Source: Bacteroidota bacterium
GTDB taxonomy: Bacteria > Bacteroidota > Bacteroidia > Chitinophagales > Chitinophagaceae
Assembly (NCBI GenBank): GCA_013288945.1
Contig: JABDAZ010000001.1
Coordinates: 128,563-192,562, forward strand
DNA length: 64,000 bases
Direction: 5' to 3'
The stretch's first letter is position 1. Each line of letters begins with the position of its first letter. Below the pieces are notes generated by a model. The model saw nothing but the letters and a program-made list of their open reading frames with translations. It made no database searches and was not told where the DNA came from. Position numbers and translations under genes: made by a program. This document shows, piece after piece, positions 29,065 to 37,084 of this stretch.

Positions 29065-29517
29065 ATGTGCGTTGTGTTGGCAAGTTTTTCTCAAATAAAA
29101 AAAGGAAAACCTGCGCCGGAAATTTCATTAATAAATATGGAAGGCAATCAAATAAATTTATCTGATTTAAAAGGCAAAGTTGTATTGATAGATTTTTGGG
29201 CAAGCTGGTGCGGCCCTTGCAGAAACAATAATCCGCGCTTAATAAAATTATATCAAAAATATCATGACAAAGGCTTTGAAATTTTAGGCGTTTCTATTGA
29301 TAATAATGCGCAGGATTGGAAGCAAGCTGTTAATGAAGATCATCTTGAATGGATTCAGGTTGATGATAAAAATGGCTGGAATGCATCAACCGCCAAAGTG
29401 TATAATGTAAATGCAATCCCTTCATCTTTTTTAATTGATAAAGATGGAATAATCCGTGAAATAGATTTGGAAGGAAGGCAATTGGAATCGAAAATAAAAT
29501 CTTTATTAAAAAAATAA
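29065..29517 (+). CDS. TlpA-like thioredoxin-fold protein (N-terminus frameshifted)
   Basis: 150 residues from the first in-frame ATG. Redoxin domain with the active site WASWCGPCRNNNP and a cis-Pro segment NAIPSSFLID. Such proteins reduce disulfides in the periplasm and need export. The visible start gives only a stub (MCVVLASFSQ). An ATG at 29034 in another frame is followed by eight A; with seven A it would read MKKTIFISVLMCVVLASFSQ, a perfect signal peptide in frame with the domain. So a one-base insertion in the A tract (29037-29044) probably broke the signal peptide, or it is a sequencing error. It lies next to the metal module, 3 bp from the convergent CDF gene. Confidence 0.8.
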   Translation: MCVVLASFSQIKKGKPAPEISLINMEGNQINLSDLKGKVVLIDFWASWCGPCRNNNPRLIKLYQKYHDKGFEILGVSIDNNAQDWKQAVNEDHLEWIQVDDKNGWNASTAKVYNVNAIPSSFLIDKDGIIREIDLEGRQLESKIKSLLKK

Positions 29518-29519
29518 TT

Positions 29520-30488
29520 TCAGCAATCAGGTTCTTCACATTGAACCGTTTCTACTTCCACTTCTAAAGTTGCGTGGTTTATATTAAGATGTTCGAGTTC
29601 GTGTTTTACGGTATGTTTTAATTTTTCTATTCCTGTCATGTCTGCATTTTTTCCAACAACCAAATGTCCCGTTAATGCATTTTCATTTGTACTCAACGCC
29701 CAGATATGAATGTGGTGAAAATCTTTTACACCATTAATAGCAGATATTTTTTGTTTCACATTATTCAAGTCAATATTTTCCGGCACACCATCCAAAGACA
29801 GGCGCAGGCTGTCTTTGAGCAATTGCCACGTGCTTATTAATATTACAATGCCAATCACTAAACTCAATACTGCATCAATCCAAAAATAATGTGTGTAATA
29901 AATGATAACGCCGCCAACAACCAAACCAGCAGAAACAATGGCATCTGATAATAAATGTAGAAAAGCACTTTTTGCATTTAAGTCGCTGTCTTTGCTGCGA
30001 AAAAAAAGCATCGCTGTAATTGCATTAATCGCAATACCAATTGCTGCAACAATAGAAACCGTTATTCCCGGAAGCGGCTCTGGCGCAAACATTCTATGTA
30101 TCGCTTCATAGCTTATTGCGCCGATAGAAATCAATAAAACAAATGCATTAAAAAGCGCAGCGAGAATAGTCGTTTTTTTATAACCGTAAGTATATCGCTC
30201 ATTAGATCTCACTTTTACCAAACGAAATGCAAACAGCGAAAGGCCAAGGCTTGCAACATCAGCAAGGTTATGCCCTGCATCAGATAATAATGATAATGAA
30301 TGAATGGTTAATCCAACTACAACTTCTATAATTACAAATACAAAATTTAAAATAATGCCAACAACAAAGGCACGGTTTACATCTTTTAAATTTACCTGGT
30401 GATGGTGATGGCCTAGCAACCTGTGACTATGTTCATGATCATGATCGTGTGAATGGCTGTGAGTATGGTTGTGATCGTGTTGTTCCAT
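29520..30488 (-). CDS. Cation diffusion facilitator family transporter
   Basis: 322 residues. The first 31 residues are His/Asp-rich (HDHNHTHSHSHDHDHEHSH and GHHHH), likely a metal-binding tail. Six membrane helices follow, with SLLSDAGHNLAD in TM2 and LLSDAIVSAG in TM5 providing the His/Asp metal site of CDF proteins. The C-terminal cytoplasmic ferredoxin-like domain ends with ATLEVE and a short Cys tail (CEEPDC). CDF pumps exchange Zn2+, Co2+, Cd2+ or similar ions for protons across the inner membrane (CzcD/ZitB type). The gene converges with the metal module and probably belongs to the same physiological response. Confidence 0.92.
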   Translation of the reverse strand: MEQHDHNHTHSHSHDHDHEHSHRLLGHHHHQVNLKDVNRAFVVGIILNFVFVIIEVVVGLTIHSLSLLSDAGHNLADVASLGLSLFAFRLVKVRSNERYTYGYKKTTILAALFNAFVLLISIGAISYEAIHRMFAPEPLPGITVSIVAAIGIAINAITAMLFFRSKDSDLNAKSAFLHLLSDAIVSAGLVVGGVIIYYTHYFWIDAVLSLVIGIVILISTWQLLKDSLRLSLDGVPENIDLNNVKQKISAINGVKDFHHIHIWALSTNENALTGHLVVGKNADMTGIEKLKHTVKHELEHLNINHATLEVEVETVQCEEPDC

Positions 30489-30580
30489 TAATAATTTTAT
30501 GAAACGTGAAGGTACTTTATATCAGCGTTATTTTTTTGGCGTTAACTTATGCGCAAAAAAATTATTAATGAACGAAAAAT

Positions 30581-30895
30581 TTATTTGTAATCATTTCTTG
30601 CTGGCGCAAATGAATCAATGATTTTACAATCAGTAATTGCAACTGCGCTGTGCGGAACATTAGAAGGAATTGCATGCGAAGAACCTGCGGTTAATAAATA
30701 TTTTTCGCCGCCAATAATCATTTCCATTTCACCATCAAGAATAAGCGTGATTTGTTCATGTACATGCTGATGTTTTTCCAGCACGCTGCCTTTTTTAATT
30801 TCCCACACGGCCAATGTACTTTTTTCTCCATGAATCATTTTTCCAAAAAAACCAGGGCGTATTTCTTTTGCGGGAATGTCTTTTAAGTTTTGCAT
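30581..30895 (-). CDS. Small cupin-domain protein
   Basis: 104 residues, one conserved cupin barrel: motif 1 is VLEKHQHVHEQITLILDGEMEM (His and Glu ligands) and motif 2 is AIPSNVPHSAVAITDCKIID. The three His and one Glu expected to hold a metal are present. The function of such single-domain cupins is usually unknown (small-molecule sensing, isomerase or dioxygenase). It lies upstream of the CDF gene on the same strand with a 92 bp gap, and downstream of the SDR gene on that strand. Confidence 0.8.
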   Translation of the reverse strand: MQNLKDIPAKEIRPGFFGKMIHGEKSTLAVWEIKKGSVLEKHQHVHEQITLILDGEMEMIIGGEKYLLTAGSSHAIPSNVPHSAVAITDCKIIDSFAPARNDYK

Positions 30896-31022
30896 GTCTG
30901 TACGTTTTTACGATGTAAAATGATTAATAGCCGATTGCCGATTCTCATTTGCGTATTCAATAATTGTAAAAATAAAAATAAACGGCCATCTGCTAACGAA
31001 CAACGGCCATTATTAAAACCTG

Positions 31023-31811
31023 CTACCACGGCGACTTTACAGCGCCGCCATCAATTTGAATTGTTGTTCCGGTGATATAACCTGCAAGTGGCGATGCAAG
31101 AAATGCAACCAATGCGCCGAGTTCTTCAGGCCTGCCAATTCTTTTTAACGGAATATCTTTTGCACGATCGTTTAATACATCTTTTTCACTTTTTCCGGCA
31201 GGCATATTTTTGAACATCGTTTCTTTCATACGGTTCGTTAATATCATTCCCGGCGCAATATTGTTTACGGTAATGTTGTCAACGCCCAATTCATTCGACA
31301 ACATTTTTGCCATGCCAACAACGCCCATTCGTATGCTTGTTGATAATACCGAATTTTCTAAATAAGTTTTTACAGAAAGGCTGGTGATATTAATAATTCT
31401 TCCGCTGCCGGTTTTGCGCATATGAGGCACGGCAAGCCTGCAAAAACGGATGGTGCTGAGCAATGTTAATTCAAATGCAGATTGCCATGCGGCATCATCA
31501 AAGCTTTCAAATTTTCCGAAAGGCGGCCCGCCGGCGTTATTAACGAGGATATCAATTTTTCCAAATTCATCAGCAGCTTGCTGAACAAATTTTTCAACTT
31601 CATTTATTTTGCTAACGTCAACTTGTATGGCAATTATTTTGCTTTTTGTTTTGGTATAAATTTCAGCTGCAGTTTTTTCAAGTTCTTCTTTATCGCGCGC
31701 GCCGATAACAACGTTTGCGCCTTCAGCTGCCAAAGCCATTGCAGATGCTTTTCCTAATCCTTTGCTGGAAGCCAGTACCAGCGCAACTTTGCCGCTTAAT
31801 TGTAAATCCAT
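31023..31811 (-). CDS. SDR family oxidoreductase with altered active site
   Basis: 262 residues, Rossmann fold. The cofactor motif ASSKGLGKA lies at residues 14-22, NNAGG at 91-95, and the C-terminus ITGTTIQIDGGAVKSPW is typical of FabG-like proteins. In the catalytic segment Ser144 is kept (NITS), but the expected Tyr-x3-Lys is replaced by Ser157-x3-Arg161 (LSTSIRMG). A subgroup of FabG-like SDRs without the catalytic Tyr exists, so this may be a real variant with another reaction or a binding role. Substrate unknown. Confidence 0.88.
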   Translation of the reverse strand: MDLQLSGKVALVLASSKGLGKASAMALAAEGANVVIGARDKEELEKTAAEIYTKTKSKIIAIQVDVSKINEVEKFVQQAADEFGKIDILVNNAGGPPFGKFESFDDAAWQSAFELTLLSTIRFCRLAVPHMRKTGSGRIINITSLSVKTYLENSVLSTSIRMGVVGMAKMLSNELGVDNITVNNIAPGMILTNRMKETMFKNMPAGKSEKDVLNDRAKDIPLKRIGRPEELGALVAFLASPLAGYITGTTIQIDGGAVKSPW

Positions 31812-31943
31812 TTTAAAAAAAATTTTATGGATACAAATATAAGTAATGCCGGATGCAGTTTGAAGATTTGTGATGCGTGTTGCGAGATAGGAGATTATTT
31901 TTATTAATAAAGTAGCAATGAAGTATTAATAAAATAATTTTCA

Positions 31944-32600
31944 TTAATTATACCGCGACAGAATTTTATCAAGAATATATTTTCTTGTAAATGATTTTAT
32001 TTTTGGTTTATTATCAATCCATTTTGCAAGCGTTGGAGAAACGGCATAATAGAATTTTATAAATAAATTTCCTGCTGTTGATTTTGCCAAATAATTATCT
32101 CTTATAAAATAAAATTGTTGCACCTGGTTTGCGTCAGCGCTTCCATAAACTGCGGTTGCAATAAAACATCCTTTTTTTTCAACAGCTTTTGTGATGCCAT
32201 GATTTTTTTCAATGACAGAAATGGATATTAATGAAACGCGGACAACCGAATGGCGGTGCAGGCTTAAAATTGATCCTGTAATTTGCACAAGATCATCTTT
32301 TTCCAAATTGTATAATTGAATAATACCCGCTAAATTTTGCGAAGAAGCGAATATGAAAAAATGCGTGCCCGTTAATTTTTTTATGGAAAAACCACCATCA
32401 GCATTTGTTTGTGGTTTATACGTTCCGATTAATTCATTTTTTTGAATATCCAGTTCGCTGATAACAGCCGTCATGGTAATTTCTTTCCCAACAAACTGTT
32501 TTTCTATAACCTGCAAATCTTTATTAAGAACAATGTCTTCATCGTTTTCCTTCAACTTCTTGTACAATTCAAAGTACGGCGCCAGGTCTGCTAATGTCAT
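31944..32600 (-). CDS. CFI-box-CTERM domain protein with OB-fold-like N-terminal region
   Basis: 218 residues, no signal peptide. Residues 35-140 look like an OB-fold beta-barrel (FVGKEITMTAVISEL, DLVQITGSILSLHRHSVVRVSLISI). The C-terminal part carries the CFI-box: GCFIATAVYGSADANQVQ, followed by an amphipathic FYFIRDNYLAKSTAG stretch and YYAVSPTLAKWI. CFI-box tails are short, conserved C-terminal domains of unknown function found on many unrelated bacterial proteins. It is alone on its strand between the SDR gene and the ATP-grasp-like gene. Function unknown. Confidence 0.7.
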   Translation of the reverse strand: MTLADLAPYFELYKKLKENDEDIVLNKDLQVIEKQFVGKEITMTAVISELDIQKNELIGTYKPQTNADGGFSIKKLTGTHFFIFASSQNLAGIIQLYNLEKDDLVQITGSILSLHRHSVVRVSLISISVIEKNHGITKAVEKKGCFIATAVYGSADANQVQQFYFIRDNYLAKSTAGNLFIKFYYAVSPTLAKWIDNKPKIKSFTRKYILDKILSRYN

Positions 32601-32657
32601 AACTCAGAGGTAAATTTTTTGCAATATTACGGCATTAAGTTGTAGCATAATTAAAAC

Positions 32658-33863
32658 TTATTGTTCAAAATAACACACATTTCCGCCAACCCATTCTTTG
32701 TCTTTATTATAGCGCACGCCAATCATTTTACCCTTACTCAATCGCGAAAGGTTTATGGCAAGTTTTGGCCGCGCATCGCCATCTTTCCAAATGTACATCA
32801 TGCGTATTTCCAGTTTGGCGGGAACGTCGGGCGTTATAATTGCGCCGGCATATTGTACTTTTTTTTGCAGTATCCAGTTTTCAGGATCTTTTATTTTATT
32901 AATATCATCTGGCGTTACGTCAATTACAACGCCCTGGCCGGCAAAAGAAAATAATGGTTTTAAAACATAATTTTCCAGGTCGGTTGGCAGCTGTTTTATT
33001 TCATTTAAAAAATAAGTTGGCGGCACAAACGGATGGCGCAAAAAAGGCAATGTGTATTTGCTAATCCTGTAAAACCAGTTGGGATGCGAAACCCATTCTA
33101 CATCCAAATCCTGCGTGATGTCAACAAACTTTCCGAGCTTGTCTTTTTTCGCATATAAGTCATCAAAAATAATGCGGTTGTAAATTTTTTTAACCTGCGT
33201 TTTTTGTTTTGTAATATCATTAATGTAGTAAATTTTTTTTCCTTCCTGGATTAAATCGCTGATGCAAACAGGTTGTATGCCGAGATAATCCTGCGTGCAA
33301 TAAAAATCAATTCTTGTTTTTTGTTCGTGCGGTTTTATTTCTAATAATATTACATTTTCAACCGGCGTGTTTCCAACAATAACTTCCTTTAAATCGTGTA
33401 AATAAGTTTCTTTATTATACCCATTTAAATACTGCGAATAATTATCAGGAATGGAAAAATATTCGCGCAGTAAATCAGGATAATAAACCTGGAAACCATA
33501 CAGTGTTGGGAAGCCTTGCAATTCTATAAGTTGTGGTTCAAGCATTCCATCTTCATTAATACAAACGCCAAAATCCAGCGCGATAAAATGAGAATGATCA
33601 TTTTCATTCGGCACATTATCGGTTTTTGGAATTGCTTTTTCTGATTGTTTTTTAAAATCAGGATTTGTAATTACATCAATAATATATTCGCAGGCATTAA
33701 TAATTTTATCGCCAAATTTTTTTGAAATAAATGCGGGCGTTTCTGCAATTCTAAATTCAATTGCGCCGGGATGAAGATGGTTAAGATCTTCCAAAAATTT
33801 TTCATATTGCTCTTGCGAAAATGCATCGTTAAAAGCTTTGCGTAATGATGGGACCATGATCAA
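32658..33863 (-). CDS. ATP-grasp-like protein, unknown substrate
   Basis: 401 residues, no signal peptide. The C-terminal half resembles the ATP-grasp fold: YVLKPLFSFAGQGVVIDV (nucleotide-binding Lys and Gly loop), ENWILQKKVQY (strand preceding the adenine pocket), LEIRMMYIW, and NLSRLSKGKMIGVRYNKDKEWVGG. The N-terminal half contains FIALDFGVCINEDGMLEPQLIELQ. ATP-grasp enzymes activate a carboxylate as acyl-phosphate and join it to an amine or thiol. The gene is divergent from a class I glutamine amidotransferase gene, a partnership that suggests a ligase and ammonia-donor pair. Not assigned to a named enzyme. Confidence 0.7.
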   Translation of the reverse strand: MIMVPSLRKAFNDAFSQEQYEKFLEDLNHLHPGAIEFRIAETPAFISKKFGDKIINACEYIIDVITNPDFKKQSEKAIPKTDNVPNENDHSHFIALDFGVCINEDGMLEPQLIELQGFPTLYGFQVYYPDLLREYFSIPDNYSQYLNGYNKETYLHDLKEVIVGNTPVENVILLEIKPHEQKTRIDFYCTQDYLGIQPVCISDLIQEGKKIYYINDITKQKTQVKKIYNRIIFDDLYAKKDKLGKFVDITQDLDVEWVSHPNWFYRISKYTLPFLRHPFVPPTYFLNEIKQLPTDLENYVLKPLFSFAGQGVVIDVTPDDINKIKDPENWILQKKVQYAGAIITPDVPAKLEIRMMYIWKDGDARPKLAINLSRLSKGKMIGVRYNKDKEWVGGNVCYFEQ

Positions 33864-34088
33864 ATATTTATGCCGGGAAAGTTAGCGAAAAGGTGAATGT
33901 AATTGATGAATGTAAATAAAGAATGCAAAATATAAATGTAAAAATCAGGCTATTAATAAACCTGTTATTCATGTAAACTTTTATAGCAGTTATTAATAAA
34001 TAAATTAAACATCAGTTTTACATTTATTATTCAACAGGTTACATTTTATATTTTGTATCAACAGGCAATCTCTCCATTAAAAAATCGT

Positions 34089-34096
34089 TATGTTTG
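34089..34096 (+). promoter_or_regulatory. -7 box TATGTTTG at the amidotransferase gene
   Basis: Exact TAnnTTTG. It overlaps an in-frame ATG at 34090, which supports the second ATG (34102) as the true start and a leader of almost no length. No clear -33 TTTG at the ideal distance. Confidence 0.4.
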
Positions 34097-34101
34097 CAAC
34101 T

Positions 34102-34941
34102 ATGCAAGGGGATAAAAAAATAAAAGCCGCAATACTGGATATGAATGAAGGCCATCCAAACCAGGGCATGCGTTGCATTCGGGAAATTTTAAAACATTAT
34201 GCGGAAACAAATAATGTTGCGTTGCAAATGGATGAATTTGAAGTGCGTGTTGAGCAGAAATTGCCAGACATGAGTTACGATATTTACATATCAAGCGGCG
34301 GCCCCGGAAGCCCGTTGGAAAGTGAAGGCAGTGAATGGGAAATGAAATATTTTGATTGGTTGCAACAGGTTGAAAACTGGAATAATAACAGCGAAAATCA
34401 CTTTAAAAAATACGTATTTTTTATTTGCCATTCTTACCAGCTCGCGTGCAGGTATTATAAAGTTGGCAATGTTACAAAAAGGCGTTCAACTGCGTTTGGT
34501 GTGTTCCCGATTCATTTGGTGAGAGATGGAAAAAATGAACCTGTGTTTGCAGGATTAAACGATCCTTTTTATGCAGTTGACAGCCGCGATTTCCAGGTAA
34601 TTCAGCCCAACCAAAATAAGCTGAAACAAATGGGTTCAAAAATTTTGTGTATAGAAAAAGAGAGGCCGCATATTCCATTGGAGCGCGCAATAATGTCTAT
34701 CCGTTTTAATGACTACATGATTGGCACACAGTTTCATCCCGAAGCTGATGCAGCCGGAATGACCATGTATTTGCAAAGAGAAGATAAAAAGCAAACAGTT
34801 ATTAATGGTTATGGCGAAGCGAAATGGAAAAGTATGATTGAGCAATTAAACGATCCTGATAAAATTGGCTGGACATATGCACAAGTGCTTCCTAATTTTT
34901 TAAATATTGCAGTGGAGCATTTGCAGGAAGTGGTGGCGTAA
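34102..34941 (+). CDS. Class I glutamine amidotransferase-like protein
   Basis: 279 residues from ATG 34102 (MQGDKKIKAAILDMNEG); the frame also has an ATG four codons earlier. The triad of class I glutaminases is present: Cys109 in VFFICHSYQLA, His212 and Glu214 in GTQFHPEAD, with SSGGPGSP as the oxyanion region. These domains free ammonia from glutamine for a partner synthetase. No synthetase domain is fused, so a partner is expected; the divergent ATP-grasp-like gene (start 33863, 238 bp away) is the best candidate. The target metabolite is unknown. Confidence 0.82.
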   Translation: MQGDKKIKAAILDMNEGHPNQGMRCIREILKHYAETNNVALQMDEFEVRVEQKLPDMSYDIYISSGGPGSPLESEGSEWEMKYFDWLQQVENWNNNSENHFKKYVFFICHSYQLACRYYKVGNVTKRRSTAFGVFPIHLVRDGKNEPVFAGLNDPFYAVDSRDFQVIQPNQNKLKQMGSKILCIEKERPHIPLERAIMSIRFNDYMIGTQFHPEADAAGMTMYLQREDKKQTVINGYGEAKWKSMIEQLNDPDKIGWTYAQVLPNFLNIAVEHLQEVVA

Positions 34942-34961
34942 ATTTTTATTAATAAAAAATA

Positions 34962-35726
34962 TTAAGAGTTCGCTTCAATTACCTGGTAAAAATCATCTTT
35001 ATAACTATCGCCAACAGGAATAATTTTTTTATCAATATAAATTTCATTTCTTACAATGGAATCAATGTGCATGATGGAAACGATATAAGATCGGTGCACG
35101 CGGATAAATTCATCCGCAGGTAATTTTGAAGCAAATAATTTTAAATTATTAAGCGTTAATATCGGCTCGTTTTTTCCCTTTAGGTAAATTTGCGTGTAAT
35201 CTTTCATTCCTTCACAAAACAAAATATCTTCAAATTTTACTTTAATAATTTTGTATTCAGATTTTACAAATAAAAAATTTTTACTTTTTATGTGTTGTAA
35301 ATTTGCTGTAGAATTTGAATAATTTTTAATAGAATTTATAACAGCAAGAAAACGATCAAACGAAAAAGGTTTGTACAAATAACTGAAAATATCTGCATCA
35401 GTTTCCTGTTTTTCCTGCTCTGGTTTTGTAGCAATACAAACAACAAGCGGATGGTGGCCAGCTTCTTTCAACCGTTCAATAATATTGCTTTCGGGCAAAT
35501 GGATATCCCAAAAAATTATATCAACCTTGTATAAAATTGTATGTTCAAAAATCTCTTCCGGAGATTCTGCTTTGCCAGTAAAATGAAGCTTGGAAACTTT
35601 ATTAATATAATCGCGAAGAACTGTGTTTTGCTTGTTCTTATTTTCCGCAATCATGCAATTAAATACGCCTTGTGCAGTATTGTTTTTTGAATGTTGTTTG
35701 CGGTTATTGCCTGTGTTTTGCTGCAA
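34962..35726 (-). CDS. LytTR-family response regulator with degenerate receiver
   Basis: 254 residues. Residues 22-140 have the receiver layout with Asp74 (IIFWDIHLPES) and Lys119 (YLYKPFSF), but the acidic pair near the start is replaced (CMIAENKN instead of IVDDE). The C-terminal LytTR DNA-binding domain is clear: LFVKSEYKIIKVKFEDILFCEGMKDY, then EFIRVHRSYIVS. No histidine kinase is adjacent. The first 24 residues (Asn/Gln-rich) may not be translated, since another ATG exists at 35654. It could control the neighbouring amidotransferase or outer-membrane genes; there is no direct evidence. Confidence 0.85.
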   Translation of the reverse strand: MQQNTGNNRKQHSKNNTAQGVFNCMIAENKNKQNTVLRDYINKVSKLHFTGKAESPEEIFEHTILYKVDIIFWDIHLPESNIIERLKEAGHHPLVVCIATKPEQEKQETDADIFSYLYKPFSFDRFLAVINSIKNYSNSTANLQHIKSKNFLFVKSEYKIIKVKFEDILFCEGMKDYTQIYLKGKNEPILTLNNLKLFASKLPADEFIRVHRSYIVSIMHIDSIVRNEIYIDKKIIPVGDSYKDDFYQVIEANS

Positions 35727-35804
35727 TGCAATAAGAATTAATATTCATTAATTATAAAAGAAAAAATTTTTTATAAAGCAAAATCGTGATGCAGTAAACA
35801 TCTT

Positions 35805-37055
35805 TTAATTATACCTAATCTTGCTCGAATTCCAGATATCCCTTAAAGAAATTGCAAAGGTAAGGTTGAAATATTTTTGCTGTATTTGCTGACTGTTATT
35901 AACACCTTTAACGCCGTATTGCAAAGTAATTGTGTAGCAAAGAAGGCCAAGCCCTTGCCTGGAATTTATGCCCATGCCAATTGTTCCGCCAATATCTTTT
36001 ACCTGGTTGCCATACAAATCAAGATAAGATTCATTGTAATAAAAACCGGCCTGGTAAAAACGGGTTTCAACAAGTGTGTTGTAATAATTTTTCTTTTTAG
36101 AAAATTCAAAACCGGCAGAATAACGGTTGCTGTTTTGCAAAGAATAACTGTGGTAATCGGTATAATTAAGCGGCGACCAATCCTGGTGTTTCCAGTCAGC
36201 TACAAACGTAAATTTTCTGTCTTTAATAATTGCAATGCCCGCACCAAAAGATTTTGGAATGGCGAAATAAGATTCAGGAATTACTTCGCCATTAACCGGA
36301 TAAATTACTGTTGAATCTGCACTGCGAATGGTAAATGTATTTCTGGCAAGTAATTTTGTTTTATCAGAATAGGTTGCACCAATTGAAAAATCCCATTTCT
36401 TACCAATCCTGCCATAATACTGAATGCCATAATTAAGCATTCCGTTAGTAAGATTTGTATTTTGATTTTGAGAATACAATTCAATTCCGTTCGGATCATA
36501 TCCGATCTTTTTTTGCACAAGCGATCCAAACAAATAAGAAGCCTCAACACCAAGAGAAAGATGATGAAAAAACTCATAAGAATTTGACCAGTAAACTTTA
36601 TTTAAACCACCGTAACCCTGGTAATAATCTGTACCAAGAACCTGATCCGGGCTTGTAAATTCATAATTCTGAGAACTGTAAGGAACAAGGCCAGCGCTGC
36701 TTCCCCAATGTTTTGTAATTTTTGTACCAACAATAACTTTTTTAAAAGTTATATCAGTTGCCTGGTTATTTGTTTGTCCAACACCAGCGCCATAATACGT
36801 TGTGAGCGCACCGCGAATCGCAATTTCTGCATTAAACACGTGGTTGGTTAATGAACTAAAAGAAGCAGGATTATTACTGATAAGAAAATTGTTCGATCTA
36901 TACGCGATACCAGTATTTGCCATACCGGTTGTGCGGTTAAAATAGCTGTCTTCAACATCGCCAATTCCAAGTATGGAATAAGGTGAATTATTTGTTTGCG
37001 CAATGGTTTTAAGCGAACAAACAGCCAGTAAAAGTATGCTAAGAATTATTTTCAT
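35805..37055 (-). CDS. Outer-membrane beta-barrel protein (FadL/OmpP1-like)
   Basis: 416 residues with a signal peptide ending LKTIAQ. The mature start NSPYSILGIGDVEDSYFNRTTGMANTG and NPASFSSL resemble FadL-type or PorV-like barrels of Bacteroidota, and the strands continue to a C-terminal KYFNLTFAISLRDIW. FadL-type proteins carry hydrophobic molecules across the outer membrane, whereas related proteins act in T9SS. The gene is 29 bp downstream of the DUF4270 lipoprotein gene on the same strand, probably one operon. Confidence 0.75.
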   Translation of the reverse strand: MKIILSILLLAVCSLKTIAQTNNSPYSILGIGDVEDSYFNRTTGMANTGIAYRSNNFLISNNPASFSSLTNHVFNAEIAIRGALTTYYGAGVGQTNNQATDITFKKVIVGTKITKHWGSSAGLVPYSSQNYEFTSPDQVLGTDYYQGYGGLNKVYWSNSYEFFHHLSLGVEASYLFGSLVQKKIGYDPNGIELYSQNQNTNLTNGMLNYGIQYYGRIGKKWDFSIGATYSDKTKLLARNTFTIRSADSTVIYPVNGEVIPESYFAIPKSFGAGIAIIKDRKFTFVADWKHQDWSPLNYTDYHSYSLQNSNRYSAGFEFSKKKNYYNTLVETRFYQAGFYYNESYLDLYGNQVKDIGGTIGMGINSRQGLGLLCYTITLQYGVKGVNNSQQIQQKYFNLTFAISLRDIWNSSKIRYN

Positions 37056-37084
37056 CGAAGAGTTATTACAGTATAGTTTTGATA

